A stretch of 64,000 nucleotides of DNA. Source: Macrotrachela quadricornifera. Lineage: Eukaryota > Rotifera > Eurotatoria > Philodinida > Philodinidae. Positions 1 through 12,100 of this stretch are shown in pieces (the stretch's first letter is position 1; every line of letters begins with the position of its first letter). The notes below the pieces were generated by a model that was given only the letters and a program-made list of their open reading frames with translations, did no database searches and was not told the DNA's origin. Made by a program: the position numbers and the translations under genes. Location: positions 167,109-231,108 of the forward strand of contig JAJEKB010020415.1 of NCBI GenBank assembly GCA_022393335.1, given 5' to 3'.

Positions 1-2490
1 AAAAAAAGAATACTTTGGTGGCGAAAGAGAAATAAAACTCAACCATCTCAGATTTGATGATTTGAATATCAATATTAAAAACAATATATTCGAAAAAAAA
101 CACTCTTTAATATAAAAGTTCAAGCTGTCATCGTTTTCAAATAGAAAAGAAAGTAGATCCAAATTACAACTCTTTGTCCGATTGTTTTTAAAAATCTCTT
201 GTTGAAAAATTTGAAGCATACTTTTTCTAATGTAATCCAATGAACTCTATCCAACTATCACAAAAAACTTCTGTTGAAATTTTGATTTATGACCATCTTA
301 CGTACTCTGGAACAAGAGTTTCTTTCTCTTTACACACATCAAGAATTAATTAAATATTGAGCAGCATACCTTCAAGAATAATCAAATATAAAAAATAAAG
401 AAAACTTTTTTAAAGAAAAAGAGCAACTTGAGTTATAAAAAAAATTGTTAAAGCGGAAAAATATTTGATTCTAAAATTAGATAAAGAGGAGGATTAAGAG
501 AGAATCCACAAGTCAATCGAGTAATTTTTCATACACCCGTCCTCCCAAAAATTTTGGCCCCATATTTTATTAGTGGAATCTTGAGGGTGTGAGGTAAAAC
601 TACTATATCCAAAATATCAGCTCGATTCATCATACAGCAAAAAAGTTATGAAGATTACACAGACAATTACTCAGCGATTTTGTCAAAGTTAGTACCTTTT
701 TTCTTGTTTTTAGTGTAATCCTCATATCTCTATTAGAAAAGCAACTAATTTCCAACAATTACACACCATTCGATAGCACATCGAGCGCTCTATAAAACTA
801 GCTATATGGCAGAACTCAGCCAAATATTAAAGAAAAAAATTTTTATTAAAATACTAAAAAGTGATGCAATGTGGACATGAGACAAAAGTCAGTTTGTTAA
901 GAAATAACCTTCGAATATTAGAATACCCCAAAAATTTGGGTCGCGCATCGGATACAGTAACTAAAAAGCTACAAAACCACCTCAAAACAAAAAAATTTTC
1001 ATCCGGAAGAAAATATTTTTTTAAAACACCTTTGAGTCAAAAGTCCTGAAAAATACTGTTTTTCGCTGAGTTTCTGACCTTTTTGTATAGATTAAGTCTT
1101 TATCAATATTCCATCGAATATTAAATAATTGTACCCTATCTGATAGAGATAAGGTAGCTCTGCAAAGTGATATATATTATGTTTTCTTATATCTCTAAAT
1201 AGAGTCATCCTTTTATATGTGAAACGAAAAAATGTTAGTGGAAGTGATAAATCAATTTGATGCTACATGAAATTATATTGCATATTTAAAGCTCTTTTAA
1301 GTTTTCTGTTGTTCTATCTAGCTTTAAATCAACTAAAATGTTAGATTATGTGTACTTCAAGTTGATCAGATAATAATATCATTATTGAAATATCATTGGA
1401 TAAAACGGGCTTATTGAGAAATTCAAAGAGTCTATCTTTGATCATGCATAAAGTATGTAGTTTTATGAATTAACAAGTGACGGAAATTTTTTTGAGACAA
1501 GATGTTTGTTCATTTTTGAGCCGCTAGAAAATATTTCTAATGGGTCAAATTCTACGAGTTAGAACGAGAAGTTTGTGCTCCTATAAGTGGCTGAATTCGG
1601 CCGCTCTACATGACAGTGACGTATCCAAAGAGGAGGCGAACGGACAATTGCCCATTTCATTTGGAGATTTGCCCATCGTAGTTTTTGTGAATAAGCTTTT
1701 GCTTTTGAATTTTACTTTTTCAGAATTGTTTATTTGTTTTTTGAATTAAATAGTAATCATATTTTTTTTCTTCCCTGTGAATTATGTATGTATTCTATGC
1801 TTCTTGTATTTTAACTATAAGTATGGATGAAAGTGAGTTCGGTTTTATTGGGACAACACTAAACAAGTAAAGGTAAAAAAGGATGAATAAAAAAGAAAAG
1901 AAACAAGAACACAGAGGAGGAGAACATATCCAAACGTGTGAATTTCGCCAGTCGGCTTGATACTTCGAGATTTATTTGCTCATACAGATTCTATCAGTTA
2001 TTCAAACAAGATCAATTTTTTTACCACTTATTGTATATAGATAATGCTAATGAATGGTTATTGTTTGAGCTGTATATCCTAATAAGAAAGATGATCATCA
2101 ATTGTTTTTTTTATATCCAGTTTATTAGAAGAACTCTGTATCAGAATTTTTACAATTATATCGACTTCTATTAAAGTAATTCAAACAATATGAAGTATCA
2201 ATAACAAAGTTTTATTATTATGTAGTTAATTTGCAACTACATCAAACGTAAAATGTTGTATGCTGATAAGTGAAATATTCAGCCATTTATAGAGTAGAAA
2301 GAATAGAAGCGTCTTCGTAATTTTACAAAGCTAGTAAAAGCCATCAATAGCTTCTTTATAAATAAGGCCTTAAATGATAAAGAATTGAAAGTATAGAACA
2401 TCTTACATCGGGTATAGTTGCAGATAAACTACATAGCAATACACTTTTGTTACAGATACTCATCTTGTTTGAAATACTTTAGTAGGAATC

Positions 2491-2721
2491 GATATACACC
2501 CTTAAACAAAAGTCTTCTCTCTGAATATTGTTATACTATCATGCTTTACATGAAATTTATTACCAAGTAAAGATATAATATGAGAGTTTTATTGCAGTAA
2601 GATTCGTACACTATATTGCAATAAAACCTTCTTGTTATATCTTTACTTGACAATAAATTTCATGCAAGATACGATAGTATATCAACACAGAATGGGAAAG
2701 GCTTTTGTTCGGAGGTGTATC
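2491..2721. repeat. Foldback (MITE-like) inverted repeat, ~110-bp arms
   Basis: The left arm (about 2491-2599) and right arm (about 2614-2721) are imperfect reverse complements separated by about 14 nt. Matching blocks include GATATACACC against GGTGTATC, ATGAAATTTATT against AATAAATTTCAT, AAGTAAAGATATAA against TTATATCTTTACTT, and TTTTATTGCA against TGCAATAAAA. No coding capacity is seen, which fits a small non-autonomous foldback or MITE. I could not define a target-site duplication. Confidence 0.8.
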
Positions 2722-4933
2722 ATATGTCCATAAAGGGATCCATGGTCTCGATCCCACTTGATAGAAGTAAGGGATCATTTCAAAATAGTCTATATGATCC
2801 AATTTTGTGAGCTGGACATGAATCTGAAGACAGTTTTCATGATTTCTAGGGAAGTTTGTGGGAGGTATACTCGATGGTCAGTAGATTGAGTAACCCACAG
2901 TGTGGTCTATGTCAACTTGGTCTCCCATTCGGCCTTATGACCTTGGTAAAATTTTTGTCTGTTAAAAAAGTACTCCAGGACCTTGTATAGCACGGTAGGA
3001 AACTTCAAAATACCGACCTCCCGGAACAAGCAATTTCTCGAGTTTTCAACAGGTTTTGATCGATGGTACCTTTATCAGCTTACATACCTAGGAGTTGAAT
3101 CGGATAAAGTTGTAGCCTAAACTGTTCTCTATGAAACGAAATGTTTCTAAGCTTAAACGGCCGAGCCGTTCGTGAGATAATGTCAGAATACTGAACATAC
3201 CCCTCAGAGTAGCAGTTTTCGAGGTCAAAAATGATCCTCTTAAACTTATTTCAGCTTGCGTTTCTCATAGATAACGCTAAACGATTTAATATTTTGGATT
3301 TGTTTATGGCTTGCCTAGGCTTTTCATTTCAGATTTTAAAAAAATCGAAATTTTTTTCTCTGGCGGCTTTCGTATTGAGTAGGGGACTTCTCTCACGAAT
3401 TTCTCTTAAAAATATCCAAAATATATCTGACTTAGGTTTGAGCTTCGAGTTTCATACATAATTGGTTAAAAGAGCATCATTTTCTATGCTTTTTTTTACG
3501 TTGTTAGTACTCTTTGGGCCAAGAAAATTTCTAGCTTATCAATAAAAACCTCACACATTTTGCCCAGTATTTTTTTAACACTAGAGAAGTTTGCCCATTG
3601 ATCGGGAAATTCTGGATGCACCACTAATGTATCGTACCTACTATTGATCCTGCACAAGTTCTTTCTGATCATTAGACTTAAATCAATGGGTAAATGCTCA
3701 GCGGCATGTTCAGTTTATTTTATACAATTAATGTTAGAAGACTACATGAGAGCTGCCATATTTGATATTAAGGAATATTTTAATGCTTGAGAATTTCATC
3801 TTCTTGCTCAAATGGATGTTCTATATTATTTTCAACTTTTACAGATAAAATACTAAAGCTACTTCATCATATAAACTCACCTATTTCTATGATCAATATA
3901 GTATGTAATATTGTATCGCCTTTTTCTCGGGCTTTTCGAATTTAAAGAGAAAATCAAATACAGAGTGCTGTAGAGTAGACTTCACTTTACAAAACCTACT
4001 ATGTCTCCTCTCTCCACGATGTGACCATTTCGAACTATAAGGATAAACTTTTTCAATTGAACATGGATGATTCAACAATGGAAGGGGATGCGGAAAAATC
4101 GGTTTTAAAGTCAAAATACTGAAAAATCATGTTCTCAGGTTTCGAAAGGATGTTGACAATATTGTGACCATAGCATGAAAAATAATCGGGGAATCGAGGA
4201 AAACTTTTATAAAAATGATCAGCACAAAAATTTCTCTACCATTAAAACTTTTTTTTGGGAACCTTGTGTTTTCACAGTTGACTACTGATGGGACCGCTCA
4301 TATAACGTTCAGTATTTGTGTGTTTCTGCCGGATCAAAGGTTGAACATTCTAGAATTTTCATCACCGATAATGCCTACTCATAAACTTAATCTCGTCTGA
4401 TTCATTATTGGCTTTTTAATTACATAGGCATTAGTTACCTATTCGACTTTCATTTGCTATGATAATCAACAGATAACAAGGATAGACCTTTAATCGATGA
4501 GGACTATTTCTATCATAACAAGCTTTCAGCCATGTGCAACTATACGTTGCTTTTTTAAGAGTTCGTTCTCTGACTTTTCTCAAGCTACAAGTCATCAAAG
4601 AAGAAAAGACCAGTGAAAGATAAAACTAAAACCAGTGTTTTCAAGGAAATTTTGTAAATTTGTTGCCTGAAAGCAAAATGAAAACTGTGCATATAAATTG
4701 TTTTGATAGAACAGAAATAAAAAATTCAACTATAGTCCGATAATTCCCTCTTCCTACACTAGAAACTTGCTTCGAGATACAATGAATGTTAGTGCAATAC
4801 GCACGAGTTCTAGCTACTTAACAGATGATAAAGTCTGACCTATATATCAGATTGTTCCGAGAGTTTGTGGAACTACTCTCATACTGCAAGCGTAAAATAT
4901 ATGAAGTTCATCATTGTGTAGAGTGTTCTCAAG

Positions 4934-4982
4934 TCGAACGATACGGTGTGTATATGGACCGTATACGGATCGTATCGTTCGA
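4934..4982. repeat. Imperfect palindrome around CGAACGATACG
   Basis: GTCGAACGATACG on the left is matched by CGTATCGTTCGAC on the right, and the stem continues imperfectly inward through GTGTATATGG / CCGTATAC. Function is unknown; it could be a transposon end or a chance palindrome. Confidence 0.5.
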
Positions 4983-5605
4983 CCTGAGTCATTTTTAGGA
5001 TGGTACACCACTTTTGACATAATTACTTCATTGTCTGCTTGAAGAGAGAAAGACGTTTCTACGACCAAATCTGTCTTTTTTCAGACACGACGGTGGTGAC
5101 GGTAACTTAGTAATTTTGCATCTCGTTATCTGGAAAAGGCCGAAAACTGAAAATTTTAGGAGAGGTACAATATCTTATGACTCACAATCAATGATAGTCA
5201 GAATCGAAATATGTTGTGTCAAAATCCGCGGATTCTTCAGAGAAAGTATCGAAGGTTCTCAAGAGATATTCTGAAAAACCTTCCATACATGATCATAGAA
5301 TTTCGAAATTCAGAGACTGCTAGTAGAAAAAGCAGCCAAAACTCTCTCTATGATTGAATTTTCAGAATGATCGAGCGACATTTAGAAGAGGTATGCAAAG
5401 AGTTCGAAGTATAATATTTAAAACATGAATAGATCTGGTCGTGAAAACGTCCTTCTTTCTCTAAGAAGGCAATGAACCAATTAGGTCTAAAATAATTTTT
5501 CAACCTTAAAAATGGACGCTCTATACTATAGTGGAAGCCATACGTTTCACGCTTGTAGTGGAAGGATAGTTGCACGAACTTTCGAGACTACCTGATGTAT
5601 GGACA

Positions 5606-5640
5606 GTTAGCGTCAATAAGCGACATCTATTGACGCTAAC
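5606..5640. repeat. Perfect 13-bp hairpin stem
   Basis: GTTAGCGTCAATA and its exact complement TATTGACGCTAAC flank a 9-nt loop. It lies about 460 nt upstream of the start codon of the PARG/PBZ gene. There is no T-run and no gene end beside it, so it is not read as a terminator. Role unknown. Confidence 0.6.
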
Positions 5641-6103
5641 ACTGAAAATGATAAAATGGACATAAAAATTACTTTTGATTTGATCTTATTGCTGAAAAAA
5701 ATTGCGTTTCAACGTAGTCCAATGTCAGCTTTAAAGAATTGTTATGATTCAACAAAACAATGGAAAAAAAAAGAATATAAATCTGTTATCTTAATGTTGT
5801 GATGCATCGAGAATATTCTTGTTGCATTGCCTTTGCCCAATAGACAACAAAACAAGGGTTTGTATCAATTTCGTCATTTCATTCTTAGTATCTTTCTTTT
5901 TTTATCAGTGTCTAACTTGGAATTTTATTTATCTATATATAAAGAAATGAGTCACTTTTATTTCTAACATGAATGAAATTGCACCAAATTTAAATGCTCT
6001 AGTATTTTGATTTCATACTTTTAAAAAGCTCTATTATTTTTTAGATTTTGTATACACTTAATAAAGATATATTTGCAAACAACCTCTTCAATTTCTCTTA
6101 TAA

Positions 6104-9100
6104 ATGGCTTCCCGAAGTTTTGCTACAGCTGAACAATATCAGAATGATTCTGAAAACAAGTTCACAGCTGAAATCTGTGAGGTTTTAGGTATTGATGAAG
6201 ACGATAATCAATCAACTGTCATTGGTAAACATCTACTTACAAATGGGCGTCAAGGCTTAAATGAATATCGAACCTATATTTCACGAAAGGACTTTGATAT
6301 TCAAATGAAGAATGAGGGGAGTTCCGAGCTGCTTGAGATTTTAAAACGATATTATCGTGAACAATGGCAACATATTCCATTTGAGTGGTTCCACAATTAT
6401 ATAAGGTCACATCAATCAGAAGAAGACACTGAACAGTATGAACATGTTTTAATACGTTTAGCTGACTATGGTGTACAATTTTTAAAGACATGTCCTGTAT
6501 TTTCAATAGTTCTACAGATTGTTTTCGAATTCGACGATGAAGTTATTACCGAAGACAATGTGTTTGATGATATTTGGAATTCATTTATTATGCGTGGATA
6601 TAACGCAGCTTTGAATGAATCAGATAAATATCTTATACCAGCAGTTAAGAAGACATACATCAATGCATACGATAGTATTTTATTTCGTGCATTACGTGAA
6701 TGTTTTCGTCAACCTGTGTTGAAATTATTTGAAGAATGTAAAATTAATAAAGCACGACGAAATCTTCTAGATATAACTCTTGATTCTTTGGGTAAACATG
6801 GATGGAGAGATGGCCTTGCAGATAACAGTGTTGTTGAACTGATTGCAGAAGTTCAGTATGAAAAGTTAATCGCTAAACTCAACGAATATCTTGCAGAAAC
6901 ACAATCCCCCAGTGTGATCTTAAAACCACTTTCATCATTAAATTTAGATGATTCGTCGTATATTCCAGGTGTCGATAACTCACATCAGCTTACCAATAGT
7001 CAACCACAATATACAGGTAACATTGAGACTTTGTTCAAAATTCAATATTTCAATGTAACTTTTCGATTAGATCACAGCCAATTCAGTTATCTATCAAGCA
7101 ATCAATCGTCCCAACCAAATTCGGTCCAACTTGATCCTACGACAGTCTCGGCACAATTACGTCAATTAACTCTGAATAATCCTACTAGTACTACCATCAA
7201 TTCACTAGTACCTCAACATACAGACACTCAAAACCTATCTACAGGTTACTTTGAAAAAGAACTTCACTTTATTAAGGACATCTTTTTTTTCTTTAATAGA
7301 TAAACAAGTCGATACGTCCTCATCACAATCACAATCGCATGAACCTGAAGAAAGTTCACTAGTGAAAGTATATATTCCAAATTTACCAACTGTTAAATCA
7401 AATATCGATCTAGAAGAAATCATTCGTACAAAATTACAGGACCTGTACAAGATTAAAGTGTCAAAAGTTGAATGTTTTACAGATGTTGGCATTGGTATTG
7501 TTCATGTAGGCAAAGAAGATAAATCTTATTTAGTTGATAAGCTTCAAATGATTATATTACCTATAGAACATCAATATCAAATTAGTTTCGTCGAAGATTT
7601 AGAACTAATTTGTTATTTAATTTTCAATAAACCAGTTCAATCAACAAATAATACTATTGCTCAACGATGGATGCGAGTATTTGAATCAGAACATCCACCT
7701 AATGTTGAAGTTTTATCAATGCAATTTTCGAATATTATCAAAGTAACAATATTTTCTATTAAAGAAGCACAAGCAGCATTAGAACACAGAATTATTGCTA
7801 TTGATGATGAAATTGGTCGAATATTTCTTCCAGGCGATTGTAGTTATTTAGAAGAAATTCCTCATTCAAAACCGAAGATGACTTCCGAAAGATTATTTTG
7901 TTATATTGCCACACAACTCGAAATGAACGATCGTTCACGAGCAGATCGAAACTACTGTCGAGAAGAAGCTGATGCACTTTTTCAACAATTGTCATCCTTA
8001 CCATCTGAGATGAAAAAATTAAAATCTCTGTTTCAAATTCAATATAATGAAGAATCATCGAATGCCGTTATCATTGCATCACCAACAGTACATCAATGGT
8101 TAGCAATGAAATTTGTCAATATTGAAAATGAATTAATATTTAAAACAGCAAATATTTCCTGTAAACTAATTATTAAACCAATACCAAATGATCTTCAATC
8201 AGCGAAAGTTTTCAATCATAAAATATTTCAAAACTCAGTCAAACAGAATAATTACAAACGCATTGGCGAAAATCTTGTCGTCGAAATCACTGATTCTCAT
8301 GTATATAATAAATGTTTAGATATTCACTTCATTGAGATCATTCACAATGAAAATCAATTGACATTAGAATTTGTTCCGTACACATATACTGTAGTTCTCA
8401 ATCCGGAAGACACTGATATTAATGAAGAGAATTGGTATGGTGATCGAATGCTTGATTATAAACCCGATATAACACAATTTGATCCACATCATGTAATATT
8501 TCGTTATAATTGGAATTCAAAAATTTGGTTAGAACAATTTACAAATGTCAGCAAACAGTTTGCAAAGACCAAAGATGCAAATGAACGACGTAAATATGAT
8601 CTATTTCGTCGTATGCTTCGTGTTACTGTTATGTTAAAAACAATTGGAGCTATGCGAGCAAAAAAATACAATCTTGAAGATGCAGCAACGAAAACAGAAA
8701 TTCAAATTGAATCACCAACTCCACTTATTACAATTATTTATAATCATCAATCGAAACTTATCGCATCTACGGAAGTGAATAGTCGATTACCACCATTTGA
8801 ATCAACCAATGTTCGAGTGATGAACGAAGATTGTCTTATTTCATATGAAAAACAAGTAGCAGCTGGTTACAAACCTCTACTTCTCAACATGGCAAATGCT
8901 TCTACACCTGGCGGAGGTTATCGAAAAGGTGATGGAGCACAAGAAGAAAATCTTTTCCGTCGTTCAAACTATTATCTTAGTCTTGATCCAAATCTCACTT
9001 ATCAAGAAGATCAATTGAATAATTGTCAATGGTTTTACTGTTCGGAAACAGCAGAACGAAAACAATTAGATATCAAACAACAATCGTTATATCCAATAGA

Positions 9101-12100
9101 CGAGTATGGAGGTATTTATTCATCGGGTATTACTGTCCTACGAGGAACAGAAGAAGCTGGATATCCATTCTTACCAAAACCATGCTACAATGTTTGTTCA
9201 TTGGCAATTGCTGCTTTTCGAAATCCATCTGTTCATGACAATAATCGTCTCTCGTTAAAATTTGCTATTGGAACCCGTAAGAAGATTGAAAATTTGTTTG
9301 CAATTGCACATCAACATGGTCATAATTGTCTTATACTTTCAGCTCTTGGTTGTGGTGCATTTAAAAATCCGTAAGTATTATATTGATTAAAAATATTTTT
9401 TCGTTAATTTTTTTTAATTTCTAGTCCTGAACATGTTGCTTTGATTTTCAAATCAGTTATTATTCAATATGCTGGTTTTTTCCAACAAATTATTTTTTCA
9501 ATCATTGATGATCACAATACTGGTAATCAAATGAATCCAGAGGGGAATTTTCTCCCATTTCAAAAAGTATTAGATGGTTTTTCCGTTCGCCCAGTGATGA
9601 ACCCGAGTGTTGGAATGGCCATAGGACCTTATTATATAATAGAATCACGAAACAGAGGTAAATCTGTACGTTTTAATAATGTGAGTATATTGAATTTGCC
9701 ACTATGCGAAGATGGAACGAAATGTCCAGATTTGTACAATCGGCAGCATCGTCAATCATATACTCATCCACCATTATGTCCAATGGGATCGGAATGCAGA
9801 GATATGGAGAATGATGTTCATTTTCAATTGTTTAGTCATCGTCTGGCATGCCCTCAAGGTGGACTCTGCGAATCCATCGATGATAAGCAACATATATTCG
9901 ATTATATTCATCCGGATTTGTGTTTCGATGGTGGATTATGCACTAACATGAAAATATCACATTTATCAAAGTTTCGTCATGTACCATTGTGCAGAGATGG
10001 ACTCGATTGTAACCTTAATTTACAAATGGTAAAAGAACATCAGTTAAAATATCGCCATTGTCAAAATTCTTGTCCATTCGGTGGTAATTGTGTTCGTTTT
10101 CATGATCAAAATCATATTAAACATGAATCACATCCGTTCAAAACACCTTGTCCTCAAACACCGTTTTCTTGTGAATTATTTGTTGAATATTTACAATCGA
10201 ATGCTTTACATGAAGATTATAATATGAATCGAAAGGATTTTAAAGATCTGGAATATCATTGTCTTCATTATTCTCATGTATGTCCATGGGGTCGTCAATG
10301 TCAGGATAAAACTCCAAAACATTTATCAACAACAATTCATATTGCACGAAAAATGTGTCCCGATGGAGACACAGTTTGTCCATTTTTAACTAATGAAGAT
10401 CATCTTGAATCCTTCACGCACACAAATGTACGAGATATTCGACTAGAATGTCGTTATTCGGCCGCCGATTGTCATGACCTAAACAAATCAGCACATACGA
10501 TTAAATATCGTCATAATTATCGACAAGATTTTTTGGGTGTCGCACAATATTCTGGCCTAAATCAGACAATAGATTTTGTGTTCAATCACGATTTTATGAT
10601 TCGAAATCTGCAAGAATACTTCGAGAAGAAGTACAAAATTAGATGGTCACATGTTTCGATTTCAAATAATTTACTCAACTGGATTAGAGCTCTTCAACCT
10701 GTTCATCGATGTTCGGCAACTATTTTCGAATCAATTCTTGTTCATGGTCATGTAATGAGTCGGGCGCATATGGATCAGTTGAAGGAAGAAAAATTTGTTG
10801 CACACAGTGCCAATGAACATAGTACGGTACGTAAAATTGTTTCTAAACATGTATTTGCTGTACAAGATCATGTTCGCGATTTCATTGCTGCACTTGTCGA
10901 AATGGAATTTTTCAGAAAAGGCGATAAAATGTTTTACACATCAAATCGAAATGAGGGACAAATACAATATCGTATTGATTCTAAAGAGGAAGCAGTACAA
11001 TTCGCACTGCAAGCCGACGAAATTGATGAAATTCGTAAATGTGCAATTCAAGTAGCTCAAGCCTCAATCACACTTCATTCAAATCAAACGGGCATCGGAT
11101 TCAGTCGCGATGTAGAACTGGGTACCAATCAACATGTATTCGCTATTCTTGGTCCGCATACAGGTCAATATTACGGTGATATTGTCATTGTATTTAAACG
11201 TGAGATAATGCTGCATCCGGATTCAAATTTTACTATGCAAGCTGCAACGACATATACACCACCCGAACCTGATAAACCACCCAAAGTTTATAAATTTCGT
11301 CCATGGCTTCAAGACCCTGGCACAAAAGAAAGTCAACTGAAAATGTTCCATGAAACCAAACTTCATTGTTCCGTACCGGATTATGAGACTATCACCGCAT
11401 TAGAGCTTATTGCCATTACCGGAGGAGAGAAAAATCCGATGAAAGCCGATCTAAACAACATAATTCAACGATGGAAGGTCGTCGATTCTCATCAAGTAAT
11501 CGAAACTCATTTACCAAAGTTGATTCCTCTTAGTTATGTTGATCATATATATATGCCAAAAAATGTATTCAGTTCATTATCTCCTGTTGCTCAAGAAAGT
11601 GCGAAAGCAATATTTGAGAAGAAATTGAAGGTAACAGAAGATGTTGTCGATCTCAATGTTCAATTAATGGCTTTTGCCGAACCCGATGCATCACGTAAAA
11701 ATTACCATAAGTATATTGTTGAAACACTTCTAGGATTAATTGGTAAACCAAAAGAAATAACATCTATTGAACAACCTTTAAAACATTATGGCATGACATT
11801 CACAATGCCACCATCGCAATTTCAAACATATGTTACTAGTCCAATGACAATTTCTCAATCACAGTCGAGATATTCATCATCTTCGAAAAATCAACCGAAT
11901 TCCAATGATTGTGTTTATATTTATTGGAAAGCGGTTGGTGGTGATTTTATGTTAATATTAACAAATGAACGAATTGAAGCCGAAAAAGTGCAAAAAAATC
12001 TTGTCTATCTCACGTGCTATATTGCTTCACTTGCCACTAGTACCGGGATTGGTTATGATGAGCGTCGTACATATATCAATAATTCGCCTCCGGCAAGTCA

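Larger units (their letters stand above)
1..6103. other. Gene-free AT-rich region upstream of the PARG/PBZ gene
   Basis: Only short open frames (under 80 codons) occur on either strand and none shows a recognisable domain or a convincing run of exons. The stretch holds a large foldback near 2.5-2.7 kb, an imperfect palindrome near 4.94 kb and a perfect hairpin at 5.6 kb, listed separately. An acceptor-like pyrimidine tract ending TTTTTTAG near 6044 may be the trans-splice or 5'UTR acceptor of the gene that starts at 6104. That last point is inference. Confidence 0.6.

Noticed and set aside
301..350. Short similarity (CTTTACACACATCAAGAAT-like) between about 325 and 51160
   Set aside because: Under 30 nt shared in AT-rich DNA; too little to call a repeat family.
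5606..5640. Hairpin as a bacterial-type terminator
   Set aside because: No T-run, no upstream gene, and the window is eukaryotic.
6237..8058. Minus-strand open frames opposite the PARG/PBZ gene
   Set aside because: They are shadows of the well-supported plus-strand coding exons.
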